Below are positions 38,442-47,766 of a stretch of 64,000 nucleotides of DNA, one piece after another (position 1 is the stretch's first letter; the number at the start of each line of letters is the position of its first letter). The notes beneath the pieces were generated by a model that did not search any database, was not told the DNA's origin, and worked only from the letters and a program-made list of their open reading frames with translations. Source of the stretch: Serratia silvae (lineage in GTDB: Bacteria > Pseudomonadota > Gammaproteobacteria > Enterobacterales > Enterobacteriaceae); contig NZ_JAGQDC010000001.1 in assembly GCF_023282985.1 (NCBI RefSeq), positions 124,001 to 188,000 on the forward strand. Direction: 5' to 3'. Position numbers and translations under genes: made by a program.

Positions 38442-38939
38442 TTAAGGGGTGACGACAATCGCCACGCGACGGTTTTCAACACGCCCGCTGGAGGTGGCGT
38501 TACTCGCTACCGGTTGGCGTTTACCCATCCCGCGGGTTTCTATATTGGCACGCGGAATGCCGATACCGGCCAGCACGTCGGCCACTGCGTTGGCGCGGCG
38601 CAGGGAAAGTTGATCGTTATAGCTATCTTCGCCGTAGTTATCGGTGTGGCCGTCCAGGCGGAATTGCACGATGTTTACGCTCTTCAGCGCTTCGCCCATC
38701 TTCTCGACGATCTCGGTACTTTGAGGGTTCAATTTACCGACGTTGTTATCGAACAACACCTTGTCGGAAAAGCCAAATTCCCAACCGTTATCGGTCAGTT
38801 TGAACCCTTGCGCCTGCAGTAAGGCGATCTGTTCCGCCGTCAGCCCCTGTGGTTTGCTCTGGCAGCCTGCCAGCGTGAGTAAGGTGATAAACACTAATGC
38901 CAGTAGGGAAAAAGACCGTTTAAAATTTTGCTGTAACAT
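38442..38939 (-). CDS. yfiB: OmpA-like outer-membrane lipoprotein YfiB
   Basis: 165-aa lipoprotein: signal peptide with lipobox LTLAGC (about residue 26), then an OmpA/MotB peptidoglycan-binding domain with RLDGHTDNYG and LSLRRANAVADVL. In the YfiBNR system YfiB sequesters YfiR at the outer membrane under envelope stress, releasing YfiN. ATG 38939 follows AAAGAGAAA. It is the third gene of yfiR-yfiN-yfiB, 41 bp after yfiN. Confidence 0.88.
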   Translation of the reverse strand: MLQQNFKRSFSLLALVFITLLTLAGCQSKPQGLTAEQIALLQAQGFKLTDNGWEFGFSDKVLFDNNVGKLNPQSTEIVEKMGEALKSVNIVQFRLDGHTDNYGEDSYNDQLSLRRANAVADVLAGIGIPRANIETRGMGKRQPVASNATSSGRVENRRVAIVVTP

Positions 38940-38980
38940 TGATTTTTCTCTTTTTGGTTGTTTGAGGCTCGGTGCTGGCG

Positions 38981-40228
38981 CTATTTGCGCATCGCTAACC
39001 GCCAACCTCCGTGGGACAGGTGTTTTGCCCGGTACATTGCGTCATCCGCTTCGTGTAATAGTTCCTGAGTGTTAGAGGCATGTTCAGGGTAAAACGCGAT
39101 GCCGATACTCAGTGCGGCGATCACTCTTTCCTTGTTGGGTAACACAATGGGTTGTTGCATACACTCGATGATGATGTCGGCAATCGGCAACACATCGTTG
39201 GTGTCTTTGAGCGGTGCCAGCAGGATGGCGAATTCATCGCCCCCCATCCGGGCGACCAGATCGTGCTTGCGCAACCTGCTGCGTAGGCGCTCTGCGATGG
39301 TAATCAATACGGTATCTCCGGCCGCATGACCATGGTTATCGTTCACCTCCTTGAAACGATTGCCGTCGATAAACAGTACCGCCAGCTTTTCATCGGGTTC
39401 TAGCTCTGCCAGCGCACGGCCCAACTGAGCTTCAAAGAAGGCTCGGTTTGGCAACCCGGTCAGGCTGTCGTGGGTGGCTTGGTGAGTTAATGCGTCATTC
39501 TCTTGTTGCAGGTGCTCTTGCCAGGCTTCGATTTCATCCAGCAGGCCGTTAAAATCACAGCTCAGTTCGTGCAATTCGGCAATCGGTGCTGAAGGCACCC
39601 GCAGTTCGAAAGTCCTATCGCGACGTACCGTATGGGCAACGTTGGTGATATCGTCCAGTGAGGTCACGATCCCTCTGAGCATTCTGCGGGAAAGCACCAG
39701 GGCGCACAACGTACTGAGCATCAGGCAGGCAAGCATGCCCAGCATGCCGCGTAGCAAGAATGTCAGCAGGCTGCTGCCGTTGCCGGTCAACCAGACCAGG
39801 CCGATCTGTTTGCCTTCATGGGCGATGGGCAAAACCACCGCTTCCGGCAAGACCCACCGGGCCACCAACTGTTCCAACCCATGCAATGGGTTATCCGTTG
39901 GGTGACTCCAACTGGCCAAGGCGACCCCCTGCATATCCAGGATCTTGGCCTCCGACACTTCTTCGTTGGACGCGATCAGGAGCAACGCCTCGCGAGCGGC
40001 GGGGCGGTCCTCAAACACCACTGCGGCTTCAGCGGTATAGCTGATCGAGCGGGCGATCAGATGCAGGTTATGGTTGGCATAGGCACGCAGGGCAAACAGC
40101 GCCAGCAACGTCAGGAAGATCCCTGCGGTGCCGACGGCGATCAGTGCCAGCCCCAGGTTCATCCGTTGCAGCACTTGGCCCAGCGTAGGGCGAGATGTGG
40201 TCGAACCTTTGTGACTGAACAGTTTCAT
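38981..40228 (-). CDS. yfiN: membrane diguanylate cyclase YfiN (DgcN)
   Basis: 415-aa c-di-GMP synthase. A first helix is near residues 28-52, then a periplasmic PAS-like region (about 53-155), a second helix near 160-185, a HAMP segment (VLSRRMLRGIVTSLDDITNVAHTV), and a GGDEF domain with active-site RMGGDEFA and a preceding RKHD I-site. In the known system YfiR binds the periplasmic domain and holds it inactive. Its start overlaps the yfiR stop in an ATGA. Confidence 0.92.
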   Translation of the reverse strand: MKLFSHKGSTTSRPTLGQVLQRMNLGLALIAVGTAGIFLTLLALFALRAYANHNLHLIARSISYTAEAAVVFEDRPAAREALLLIASNEEVSEAKILDMQGVALASWSHPTDNPLHGLEQLVARWVLPEAVVLPIAHEGKQIGLVWLTGNGSSLLTFLLRGMLGMLACLMLSTLCALVLSRRMLRGIVTSLDDITNVAHTVRRDRTFELRVPSAPIAELHELSCDFNGLLDEIEAWQEHLQQENDALTHQATHDSLTGLPNRAFFEAQLGRALAELEPDEKLAVLFIDGNRFKEVNDNHGHAAGDTVLITIAERLRSRLRKHDLVARMGGDEFAILLAPLKDTNDVLPIADIIIECMQQPIVLPNKERVIAALSIGIAFYPEHASNTQELLHEADDAMYRAKHLSHGGWRLAMRK

Positions 40229-40827
40229 TGCGGCGGCCCCTTTTTACGCGCCAACTGCAGCACGTTAGGGTGAACACGCACGCCACTGCGCGCCAGTGAG
40301 TCCAGATTCACTTTAAAACCCGCCTGATCGTTGCTGATTTGCAAACAAAAGGCACTGCCAACAGCACATTCCATATCCTTTTCGCTGATGCTGAGGATCG
40401 AGTGACCCGAGATCCGGTGGAAGAAATCTTGTTTCTGAGCGGCATTAACGTCGCCCAAATACACCACATCACAGCTAGTTGCCAACTGCGGGTTATCTAT
40501 CTCGATCCGCAGGGTTTTGATTGGCCGCGGTGCAGTCAGCAATATCGGGTCGAACAGACCTTCGGCATACTGGACAGGCGCAGTCACGCACAAGTGGATC
40601 GGATCAGGTTTGGTGGGCCAGCGAGCATAGCTGATAATTCCCACCACCACGGTGGTGACGGTATGAATGCGTTTTTGGTAGGGATCTTGCGTATCAGCCC
40701 CGGCCAAGTTTGGAAACGTCAACATAGACAGCAGCAGGATCGGTAACATGCGACGTGATTGGATCGGGTTGTCACATGAACCCAGCGTCCTGATAGCCAA
40801 CCATCTGGCCTTTATCGACATTTTCAT
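40225..40827 (-). CDS. yfiR: periplasmic repressor YfiR
   Basis: 200-aa protein with an N-terminal signal sequence (core MLPILLLSMLTFP, cleavage near LAGA-DT). The four cysteines seen (HLC, TSC, MEC, AFC, the last two 7 residues apart) fit the two disulfides that make YfiR redox-sensitive. It inhibits YfiN in the periplasm. The start could be 40827 (after AGGAAT) or 40749, which gives a shorter signal peptide. First gene of the operon. Confidence 0.85.
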   Translation of the reverse strand: MKMSIKARWLAIRTLGSCDNPIQSRRMLPILLLSMLTFPNLAGADTQDPYQKRIHTVTTVVVGIISYARWPTKPDPIHLCVTAPVQYAEGLFDPILLTAPRPIKTLRIEIDNPQLATSCDVVYLGDVNAAQKQDFFHRISGHSILSISEKDMECAVGSAFCLQISNDQAGFKVNLDSLARSGVRVHPNVLQLARKKGPPQ

Positions 40828-41045
40828 CCGCCATTCCTGCCTACGGCCGGCTTGGTGGCACGGCAGTCTGATACTAAATAATTGAGCCTAGTCGAAAAGG
40901 GTAAAAGCTTTACCATGTACAATCAATCACACTACCTAAAAAGCATAACCTGAACGTCTTGGGTGCGGATTGTAGTATAAGAGCCGTTTGTTGTGCGCTT
41001 TACGCTCGGTTTTATAAGAGTTTTCCTAGGTGTTTTTGACGTTAT

Positions 41046-41076
41046 AAAACGCCCGGCAGAGTTTGCCAGGCGTTTT
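41046..41076. terminator. terminator between the P-type ATPase and yfiR
   Basis: AAAACGCCCGGCA-GAGT-TTGCCAGGCGTTTT with one mismatch. It ends the minus-strand ATPase gene and has T-tracts on both sides. Between it and yfiR (41077-40828 region) I see no gene. Confidence 0.7.
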
Positions 41077-41105
41077 AGTGAAAATTGCGTGTCCCTGAGT
41101 ACCTA

Positions 41106-43832
41106 TTATAGCGTTTTTCGGCTCGCTTTGATGCGGTTAATCACCCATTTTTCTACTTCCACAATCAGGAATAGCGCAATGGCAATCATCAGCGTCACGC
41201 CCCAATAGAACAGCGGCAGCGGCGCGGTGCCAAACAGTGAGTTCATAAACGGCAGATAGATGATGGCCATCTGCAGCAGTAACAGTACGCCACTCACCAA
41301 CCACAGGCCCTTATTCAGGAACAGTTGGCGGTTGAGCGGGAAGCGGTCTGCGGTGCGGCAGTTGAACATATAAACCCACTGTGCGGTGACCAGGGTTTGC
41401 AGCAGTACGGTGCGGATCAGTTCGCTGCTGTAGCCGCGTGGTGCCATCCAGGCTTCCAGTGCGAAGGCGCTGATGGCTATCAGCACGCCGACGAAGCCTA
41501 TGCGCCAGATAGCATGCAGATCCAACACGTTGCTGCCCGGTACCCTTGGTTTTCGGTGCATCAGCCCTTTTTCGGCGGGCTCATAGGCCAGTCCGAAGGA
41601 CAGAGTGGTGGAGGTAGCCATGTTCATCCACAGGATCTGGATGGGCGTCAGCGGCAGCATGGCACCGGCCAGAATGGCGATGATGATCAGCAGGCCCTGT
41701 GCCAGGTTGGTCGGCAGGACGAACAGGATGGTTTTCTTCAGGTTGTCGTAAACGCGACGGCCTTCTTTTACCGCGCTGGCGATGGTGGCGAAGTTATCGT
41801 CGGTCAGCACCATGTCAGCGGCTTCTTTAGTGACCTCGGTGCCTTTGATCCCCATGGCGATACCTACGTCAGCCTGTTTCAACGCTGGCGCATCGTTGAC
41901 GCCGTCGCCGGTCATCCCCACCACGCCGCCTTTATCCTGCAGCGCTTTTACCAGACGCAGCTTATGTTCCGGGCTGGTGCGGGCAAAGATATCGTAACGC
42001 ACGGCGGCTTCAGCTAACGCTTGGTCATCCATATGTTCCAGTTGGGAGCCGGTGATGGAATCCTGGCTGTTACCAATACCCAGCATGGCACCGATGGCCA
42101 TGGCCGTTTTCTGGTGGTCGCCGGTGATCATCTTCACACGGATCCCCGCTTGCTGGCATTCGGCGATGGCGGCGACCGCTTCAGGACGCGGTGGGTCCAT
42201 TACGCCAGCGATACCGATAAACACCATCTGCTGGCGGATATCGCCGTGATCCAGTTCCACTTCGCCGTCTGGCGTGGTTTTACTGGCGGCGGCGACCATA
42301 CGTAAACCTTGCTCGGCAAAGCGCGACATCTCTGCTTCCCAGTAGCCGCGGCGGAAGGGCTTAATGCCAGAATCGGTCAGTTCGAATTCGCACAGTGAGA
42401 ACAGCACGTCTGGCGCACCGGTAAGGAACACCTGATTCTTGCCCGCTACCTGGCTACGTACCGCCATATATTTGTAACTGGAGTCGAACGGGATTTTAGC
42501 CAGCTGGCGAGCTTCACCTATCTCTAATCCGGCCTTCATCGCCAACACTTTCAGTGCGCCTTCCGTCGGGCTGCCAGTGATCGCCCAGCGGCCACTGTCA
42601 TCCTGCTTTACCTGGCTGTCGTTACACAAGGTGATCGCGGTAATGAACTGCGCTAGCGGCGGGATATCTTGAACTTGCGCGGGTTTGTTGCTGTCGGCAA
42701 AGAAAATGCCGCCAACCGGTTCATAGCTTTCCCCTTCAACACGGAAGGCATGGTCGGCCATGATGACGTTTTTCGCTGTCATTTCGTTCATGGTCAGCGT
42801 GCCGGTCTTATCCGAGCAGATCACCGTCATCGAGCCCAAGGTTTCTACCGTAGGCAGCTTGCGGATAATCGCGCGGTTACGTGCCATCGACTGCACGCCC
42901 AGGGACAGGATAATCGAAATAATGGCGGGTAGACCTTCGGGCACCGAGGCTACCGCCAGGCTGATCAGCGCCACCAGCAGCTCACCGAGCGGCATATCAC
43001 GCATCGTGAAGGCAAACACGAACAGCAACACCATCATTACCAGGATCAGGATGAAGATGTTTTTACCCAGACGGTCCATCTGTTGCAGTAACGGGGTGCG
43101 CTGGGTTTTAACGGTTGAGATCATCTCGCTGATGTGACCGAGTTCGGTATAACCGCCGGTCGCGATAACCACGCCCTTGGCATTCCCGGCGCTGATGGTG
43201 GTACCGGAGAACAACAGGTTGGTGCGATCGCCAATCATCACTTCATCAGGGATGGCGTCGGTTTGTTTCGAGACTACGGTAGATTCGCCGGTCAAGATGG
43301 CCTCTTCAACCTGTAGGTTGTGAGATTCCAATAACCGCAGGTCGGCGGGGATTTTATCTCCAGGGCGCAATAACACGATATCTCCCGGGACCAAATCTTC
43401 CGCATTCACGGTGTGGTTAATTCCGTCACGCACCACAATGGCCTGGCTTGAAAGCATATTCTTAATGCCTTTCAGCGATTTCTCTGCGCTGTTTTCCTGC
43501 ACAAAACCGATAAGTGCATTGATCACGGCAACGCCGAGAATAACTACAGTATCGATCCAATGCCCCATAATGCCTTTGAGGAAGGCGGCGGCCAGCAAAA
43601 TATAAATAAGCACATCGTTAAAGTGGGCAATAAAGCGCATAAAGGCGCTTTTGCCTGCCTGCTCCGGCAGGGCGTTGGGGCCAAACTTCTTCAGCCGCTC
43701 GGCGGCGTCCTGTTCGCTCAGGCCTTGGGGCTGGCCGTTCAAATGCTGAAGCGTTTGTTCAATATCATATTGATACCAGGCTTTTTCCGGCTTGGGCGGC
43801 TCTTGGTATTCAGTGGGGGAATGTTTTGGCAT
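41106..43832 (-). CDS. P2-type cation-transporting ATPase
   Basis: 908-aa P-type ATPase of the Ca/Na,K-like class: N-terminal cation-ATPase domain, TGES actuator loop (AILTGESTVV), M4 VASVPEGLPA, phosphorylation motif CSDKTGTLT, nucleotide-binding KMITGDHQKT and hinge TGDGVNDAPALKQAD, then six C-terminal helices. The start is ATG 43832 after GGAGAGG. In M6 the usual metal-binding Asp is replaced: the segment reads NMATSTTLSFGLAYEP where N-x-x-T-D is expected. The ion is therefore uncertain. Monocistronic. Confidence 0.9.
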   Translation of the reverse strand: MPKHSPTEYQEPPKPEKAWYQYDIEQTLQHLNGQPQGLSEQDAAERLKKFGPNALPEQAGKSAFMRFIAHFNDVLIYILLAAAFLKGIMGHWIDTVVILGVAVINALIGFVQENSAEKSLKGIKNMLSSQAIVVRDGINHTVNAEDLVPGDIVLLRPGDKIPADLRLLESHNLQVEEAILTGESTVVSKQTDAIPDEVMIGDRTNLLFSGTTISAGNAKGVVIATGGYTELGHISEMISTVKTQRTPLLQQMDRLGKNIFILILVMMVLLFVFAFTMRDMPLGELLVALISLAVASVPEGLPAIISIILSLGVQSMARNRAIIRKLPTVETLGSMTVICSDKTGTLTMNEMTAKNVIMADHAFRVEGESYEPVGGIFFADSNKPAQVQDIPPLAQFITAITLCNDSQVKQDDSGRWAITGSPTEGALKVLAMKAGLEIGEARQLAKIPFDSSYKYMAVRSQVAGKNQVFLTGAPDVLFSLCEFELTDSGIKPFRRGYWEAEMSRFAEQGLRMVAAASKTTPDGEVELDHGDIRQQMVFIGIAGVMDPPRPEAVAAIAECQQAGIRVKMITGDHQKTAMAIGAMLGIGNSQDSITGSQLEHMDDQALAEAAVRYDIFARTSPEHKLRLVKALQDKGGVVGMTGDGVNDAPALKQADVGIAMGIKGTEVTKEAADMVLTDDNFATIASAVKEGRRVYDNLKKTILFVLPTNLAQGLLIIIAILAGAMLPLTPIQILWMNMATSTTLSFGLAYEPAEKGLMHRKPRVPGSNVLDLHAIWRIGFVGVLIAISAFALEAWMAPRGYSSELIRTVLLQTLVTAQWVYMFNCRTADRFPLNRQLFLNKGLWLVSGVLLLLQMAIIYLPFMNSLFGTAPLPLFYWGVTLMIAIALFLIVEVEKWVINRIKASRKTL

Positions 43833-44307
43833 TGAGTGCCTCTCCTTAAAGTCGCTCGAATCTAAGTCCCCATCTGTGTCGGCAGCCCTTTTGCCGGAGT
43901 GGTGTTCCATTTTTTCTGTTACACAGACGTGAATGGTAATAATTTTCAGCTAGCTGCTAGCCAATTATCTGCCGCGTGATGGTAAATAATCGCAAAATTG
44001 AGTTTTTGATCTGAGATAATAAAAATAAAGTAATAGGAATTGTTTTAATTGGTATGGGGTATTTCTATATTAATGTCTCTGCAATGTCATTTTTTGTATA
44101 GGAAGATTCTCCCTCACATAGAAAACTATAGAACATCGGGGTTATTGTGTGATGGAAAATCCCCCCATAATTCCGTGATTTTTCAAAACGTCGCCTTGCT
44201 GTTTAGCCTGGCACAATAGTCAGGCCGCGTGGTTTTCATCCACTCTGATAAACTTGTCATAAAGTAATGAATGGATACGCGTTTTTGCTGTCTATGATTA
44301 ATACCTG
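43833..44307. other. AT-rich gene-free region before slt
   Basis: It holds the divergent promoters of the ATPase gene and slt. A near-palindrome CAGCTAGCTGCTAGCC lies near 43950 and a TATGAT -10-like hexamer at 44293. No credible gene or RNA is seen. Confidence 0.5.
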
Positions 44308-44469
44308 ATGCCAGCCTGGTGTGGCGGCACGGTTTTGTTCCCGTCGTGGCTTCCCACGGTGGGGCGTGAGTCACTCGCAGAGCAGGATCCACTGGCCCGT
44401 TGGCTGCTGACGCGGCGCGGCATCGGGGTGGATCGGTTCTGGCAAGCTAACCCAGCGAGGAAAGAGTAA
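44308..44469 (+). CDS. possible small protein upstream of slt
   Basis: 53-codon frame from ATG 44308 to TAA 44467-44469, ending 2 bp before the slt start. The product (MPAWCGGTVLFPSW at the start, RFWQANPARKE at the end) is Arg/Trp-rich and not recognised. It has GC-rich codons like its neighbours, but no clear ribosome binding site ahead of ATG 44308. The AGCGAGGAAAGAG at its end is the slt ribosome binding site. It could be a translated leader of slt, a small protein or a chance frame. Confidence 0.3.
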   Translation: MPAWCGGTVLFPSWLPTVGRESLAEQDPLARWLLTRRGIGVDRFWQANPARKE

Positions 44470-44471
44470 GT

Positions 44472-46400
44472 ATGGTCAAGGTGGACAAATGGCGGCTTTG
44501 GGCTGTGGGGCTGTGCCTGACGGCATTTTCTGGTGCAACATTGGCAGACTCCTTGGAAGGTGAACGCCAGCGTTATCTGCAAATCAAGCAGGCCTGGGAC
44601 AGTAAACAGATGGATGTGGTGGCGCAGTTGATGCCAACGTTGCAGGGCTACCCCCTGTATCCTTATCTGGAATATCGCCAGTTGACGCAGGATCTCAGTA
44701 CGGCCAGCGCGGCTCAGGTCCAGCAGTTTTTGCGATTGCATCCTACGTTGCCACCGGCGAAATCGCTCTCTGCCCGTTTCGTGAACGAGCTGGCGAGCCG
44801 TCAAGACTGGACGACCCTGCTGGCCTTCAGCCCGCAGGAGCCTAAACCGGTTGCGGCGCGCTGTAATTTCTATTACGCCAAGTGGGCCACTGGCGATCAG
44901 CAGGTGGCCTGGGCCGGTGCCGATGATATCTGGATGAGCGGTAAAACCTTGCCGGGTTCCTGCGATAAGCTGTTCAGCGTTTGGCAGGCTGCTGGTAAGC
45001 AAACACCGTTGAACACGCTGGCGCGGATGAAACTGGCGTTGAAAGAGGGCAACAGCGGCTTGGTGAACTACCTGTACCGCCAACTACCAAGCGATTATCA
45101 GACCATGGGGGATGCGCTGGTACGGTTGCAAAACGATCCCACCACGCTGGAAGCCTTTGCCCGTAGCGTCGGCCCGACAGATTTTACCCGTTCAGCCACC
45201 AGCATCGTATTTGCCCGTCTGGCCCGTCAGGATGTAGAAAATGCTCGTGCCATGATCCCAACGCTGGCCCGCCTGCAGAAAATGAGCGAAAGCGAGAAGT
45301 TGGGAATGGAGGAAGAGGTGGCCTGGCGGTTGATGGGCAACGATGCCACCTTTGAGCAGACCCAATGGCGCGATCAGGTGATCCTGCGCAGCCAACAGCC
45401 TGCCTTGCTGGAGCGCCGCGTGCGTATGGCGCTGGGCGTGGGCGATCGTCAGGGGCTGAAAACCTGGCTGGCCCGCCTGCCTGAAGAATCGCGCAACAAG
45501 GACGAGTGGCGTTACTGGCGTGCCAACGTAATGATCGATGAAGGTAAACGTAGCGAAGGGGAAGTGGTACTGCGTAGCCTGATGAACGAACGCGGCTTCT
45601 ACCCGATGGTGGCGGCGCAAAAACTGCAGGTGGTTTATCCGGTGATGGTCGCCGTGGCGGCAAAACCGCGTGCCGATCTGGTGAGTGGCCCGGAGATTGC
45701 CCGGGTGCGCGAACTCATGTACTGGAATATGGATAACCTGGCGCGCAGCGAATGGAGCTCATTCGTCGCCAGCCGTAGCCGCCCGGAACAGGAAGCGTTG
45801 GCCCGGTATGCCTTTGAGCAGAAATGGGCCGATCTGAGCGTACAGGCGACCATCGTTGGCAAGCTGTGGGATCATCTTGAAGAACGTTTCCCGCTGGCCT
45901 GGCCACAGGAATTCCGTCGTGCTACCGAAGATAAAGGCATTACGCCGAGCTATGCCATGGCGATTGCCCGTCAGGAGAGCGCCTGGAACCCGAAAGCGCA
46001 GTCGCCGGTTGGAGCCGCAGGTTTGATGCAGGTTATGCCGCGTACCGCGAAACATACGGTGGATCTGTTCGGCATCCCAGGCTACAGCAGCCCGAGCCAA
46101 CTGTTTGACCCGCAAACCAATATCACCATTGGTACCAGCTATCTGGAGTCGGTGTATCAGCAATTTGGTCGTAACCGCATTCTTGCGTCTGCGGCTTATA
46201 ACGCTGGCCCATCACGGGTAAATACCTGGTTAGGTAATACCGACGGCCGTGTGGATGTGGTGGCGTTTGTGGAAAGCATTCCGTTCTCGGAAACCCGTTC
46301 TTACGTGAAGAACGTGTTGGCCTATGACGCGTTTTATCGTTACTTCATGCATCGGCCAGCGAAGGTGCTCACAGATGCCGAGTGGCAAAGACGTTATTAA
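44472..46400 (+). CDS. slt: soluble lytic murein transglycosylase
   Basis: 642-aa periplasmic enzyme (Slt70) that cuts peptidoglycan glycan strands to 1,6-anhydromuropeptides. Signal peptide cleaved near GATLA-DS, a long alpha-superhelical U/L domain, and a C-terminal lysozyme-like domain (about 475-642) with the catalytic Glu in ARQESAWNPKAQSPVGAAGLMQVMP and SAAYNAGPSRV. Start ATG 44472 after GAGGAAAGAG. Same place as in E. coli, ahead of trpR. Confidence 0.95.
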   Translation: MVKVDKWRLWAVGLCLTAFSGATLADSLEGERQRYLQIKQAWDSKQMDVVAQLMPTLQGYPLYPYLEYRQLTQDLSTASAAQVQQFLRLHPTLPPAKSLSARFVNELASRQDWTTLLAFSPQEPKPVAARCNFYYAKWATGDQQVAWAGADDIWMSGKTLPGSCDKLFSVWQAAGKQTPLNTLARMKLALKEGNSGLVNYLYRQLPSDYQTMGDALVRLQNDPTTLEAFARSVGPTDFTRSATSIVFARLARQDVENARAMIPTLARLQKMSESEKLGMEEEVAWRLMGNDATFEQTQWRDQVILRSQQPALLERRVRMALGVGDRQGLKTWLARLPEESRNKDEWRYWRANVMIDEGKRSEGEVVLRSLMNERGFYPMVAAQKLQVVYPVMVAVAAKPRADLVSGPEIARVRELMYWNMDNLARSEWSSFVASRSRPEQEALARYAFEQKWADLSVQATIVGKLWDHLEERFPLAWPQEFRRATEDKGITPSYAMAIARQESAWNPKAQSPVGAAGLMQVMPRTAKHTVDLFGIPGYSSPSQLFDPQTNITIGTSYLESVYQQFGRNRILASAAYNAGPSRVNTWLGNTDGRVDVVAFVESIPFSETRSYVKNVLAYDAFYRYFMHRPAKVLTDAEWQRRY

Positions 46401-46401
46401 A

Positions 46402-46528
46402 ATCCCCGTCGTCTTTCAAACTGTAGCGTTGTTACCTGCACTTGCCCACCCCAGTCACTTACTAAAAGTAAGTTCCTGGGGATGAGCAAGTTTGGTGCCT
46501 AGCTACAGTCTGAAATCCATAGGGGATT
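46402..46528. repeat. ERIC element between slt and trpR
   Basis: About 127 bp, reverse: atccccgtcgtctttcaaac, core CCAGTCACTTACTAAAAGTAAGTTCCTGGGG, and tctgaaatccataggggat. It starts 1-2 bp after the slt stop. Confidence 0.94.
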
Positions 46529-46695
46529 GCGAAGATATTACTTAAAAGGCATCCCTCAACCGGCTCACAACGTAGGGATGCTGCATGTTGCGCCCATTTT
46601 GATCATCAATGGGTTAGTTAGGGTCGAGTATGCTCGCCTCCGACACACCGGTTGCACCAATACGTGCAGCTATTTAGCTCAGCGTTAGCGGCATT

Positions 46696-46744
46696 TTGAC
46701 GCTCACCCGCTGTATGCTATGCTGCTGTACTAGTTAAATAGTAT
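46696..46744 (+). promoter_or_regulatory. trpR promoter with Trp repressor operator
   Basis: TTGACG (46696-46701), 16 bp, TATGCT (46718-46723), then the operator GTACTAGTTAAATAGTAT (46727-46744), which keeps the CTAGTTAA core of trp operators. The start of transcription would fall inside the operator, so TrpR should repress its own gene. Confidence 0.85.
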
Positions 46745-46754
46745 GGTGGCTGGC

Positions 46755-47075
46755 ATGACGCAATTATCGCTAAACGACCCCGCTCTTTCAGAACAAGGCA
46801 ATGAAGATTGGCTGCGCTTTGTCGCGCTGCTGCAAAGCTCGTTCGATCAGGATTTACACCAACCGTTGATGCAACTGTTGCTGACGCCGGATGAGCGTAC
46901 TGCGCTGGGTACACGGGTGCGGATTATTCAGGAGCTGATGCGTGGCGAAATGAGCCAGCGCGAGCTGAAGAATGAGCTCGGGGCGGGCATCGCGACCATC
47001 ACCAGAGGGTCAAATAGCCTAAAGATGGCGACGCCAGCGCTGAAACAGTGGCTGGAACAGCAACTACTGGGGTGA
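46755..47075 (+). CDS. trpR: Trp operon repressor
   Basis: 106-aa tryptophan-dependent repressor with the helix-turn-helix [23 protein letters not shown] and the family stretch [17 protein letters not shown]. The start ATG 46755 is chosen because an in-frame ATG at 46743 lies within the operator and would leave almost no leader; GGTGG precedes 46755. E. coli TrpR has 108 aa. Confidence 0.94.
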   Translation: MTQLSLNDPALSEQGNEDWLRFVALLQSSFDQDLHQPLMQLLLTPDERTALGTRVRIIQELMRGEMSQRELKNELGAGIATITRGSNSLKMATPALKQWLEQQLLG

Positions 47076-47093
47076 AGCAATCACCCCGGTAGC

Positions 47094-47639
47094 TTATTGC
47101 TGCGGCGTATTATTGCTGTTGTGGCTGCGGTAAATCGGATTGTGGAACGGCACCAGCGCCAGCAGCAGTGCCTGATGGTAAACGCTGGTACGGCTCAGCC
47201 GACCATCGGTAAAGATACCGATCGCTCCCCCCTGACGTTTGACTTCGCTATTGCCGGTGATCAAGGTCATTTCATCGCCTAACTCGCGGCCAGCGCGAAT
47301 ACCCTGTAAAATTGATTCCGGCAGCATCAGGCTGGCGGAACGCGATTCGCCACGGGTCGTCGGGTTTTCTACCGTCATCCAGGCGAATGTCATGTTTTCT
47401 TCGATCCCGGCTTCTACTCCGACCCAAAAGTCGGCTTCTGGCCGCACCTGCCGCGCTTCCATCACGCGCTGGCGTGCGCCGGTACGGGTTTCGGTATTGC
47501 CAATGGGTTGCAGTGAAACGCCGCTGGCGACGTCAACCGATTCTATGCGGCATTGGTCTGCGCCAAAGGTATCTTCAAAAGCCAGTTGAATAGCCCTGAT
47601 CTTTGCCGGGTTGGTAGTTGCAGCGATAACATGATACAT
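47094..47639 (-). CDS. yjjX: inosine/xanthosine triphosphatase YjjX
   Basis: 181-aa NTPase of the YjjX family that hydrolyses ITP/XTP, cleaning the nucleotide pool. It begins [21 protein letters not shown] and has [12 protein letters not shown] and [27 protein letters not shown]-terminal tail rich in Asn/Gln makes it about ten residues longer than E. coli YjjX. It converges with trpR, 18 bp apart. Confidence 0.93.
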   Translation of the reverse strand: MYHVIAATTNPAKIRAIQLAFEDTFGADQCRIESVDVASGVSLQPIGNTETRTGARQRVMEARQVRPEADFWVGVEAGIEENMTFAWMTVENPTTRGESRSASLMLPESILQGIRAGRELGDEMTLITGNSEVKRQGGAIGIFTDGRLSRTSVYHQALLLALVPFHNPIYRSHNSNNTPQQ

Positions 47640-47766
47640 AACGGCTTTAGCTTCCTTAAAGTGGGGCTGTGTCTTGCCATGATTTTTGATGGCGGCAAGT
47701 TATGCGAAGTGCAAGGCACGAGCCACAGATAAACTCAAGTTTCACGCAGTATAACGGAAAAGCATA

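Noticed and set aside
42669-43835. Several plus-strand frames opposite the P-type ATPase
   Set aside because: Antisense shadows of a long GC-rich gene without start signals.
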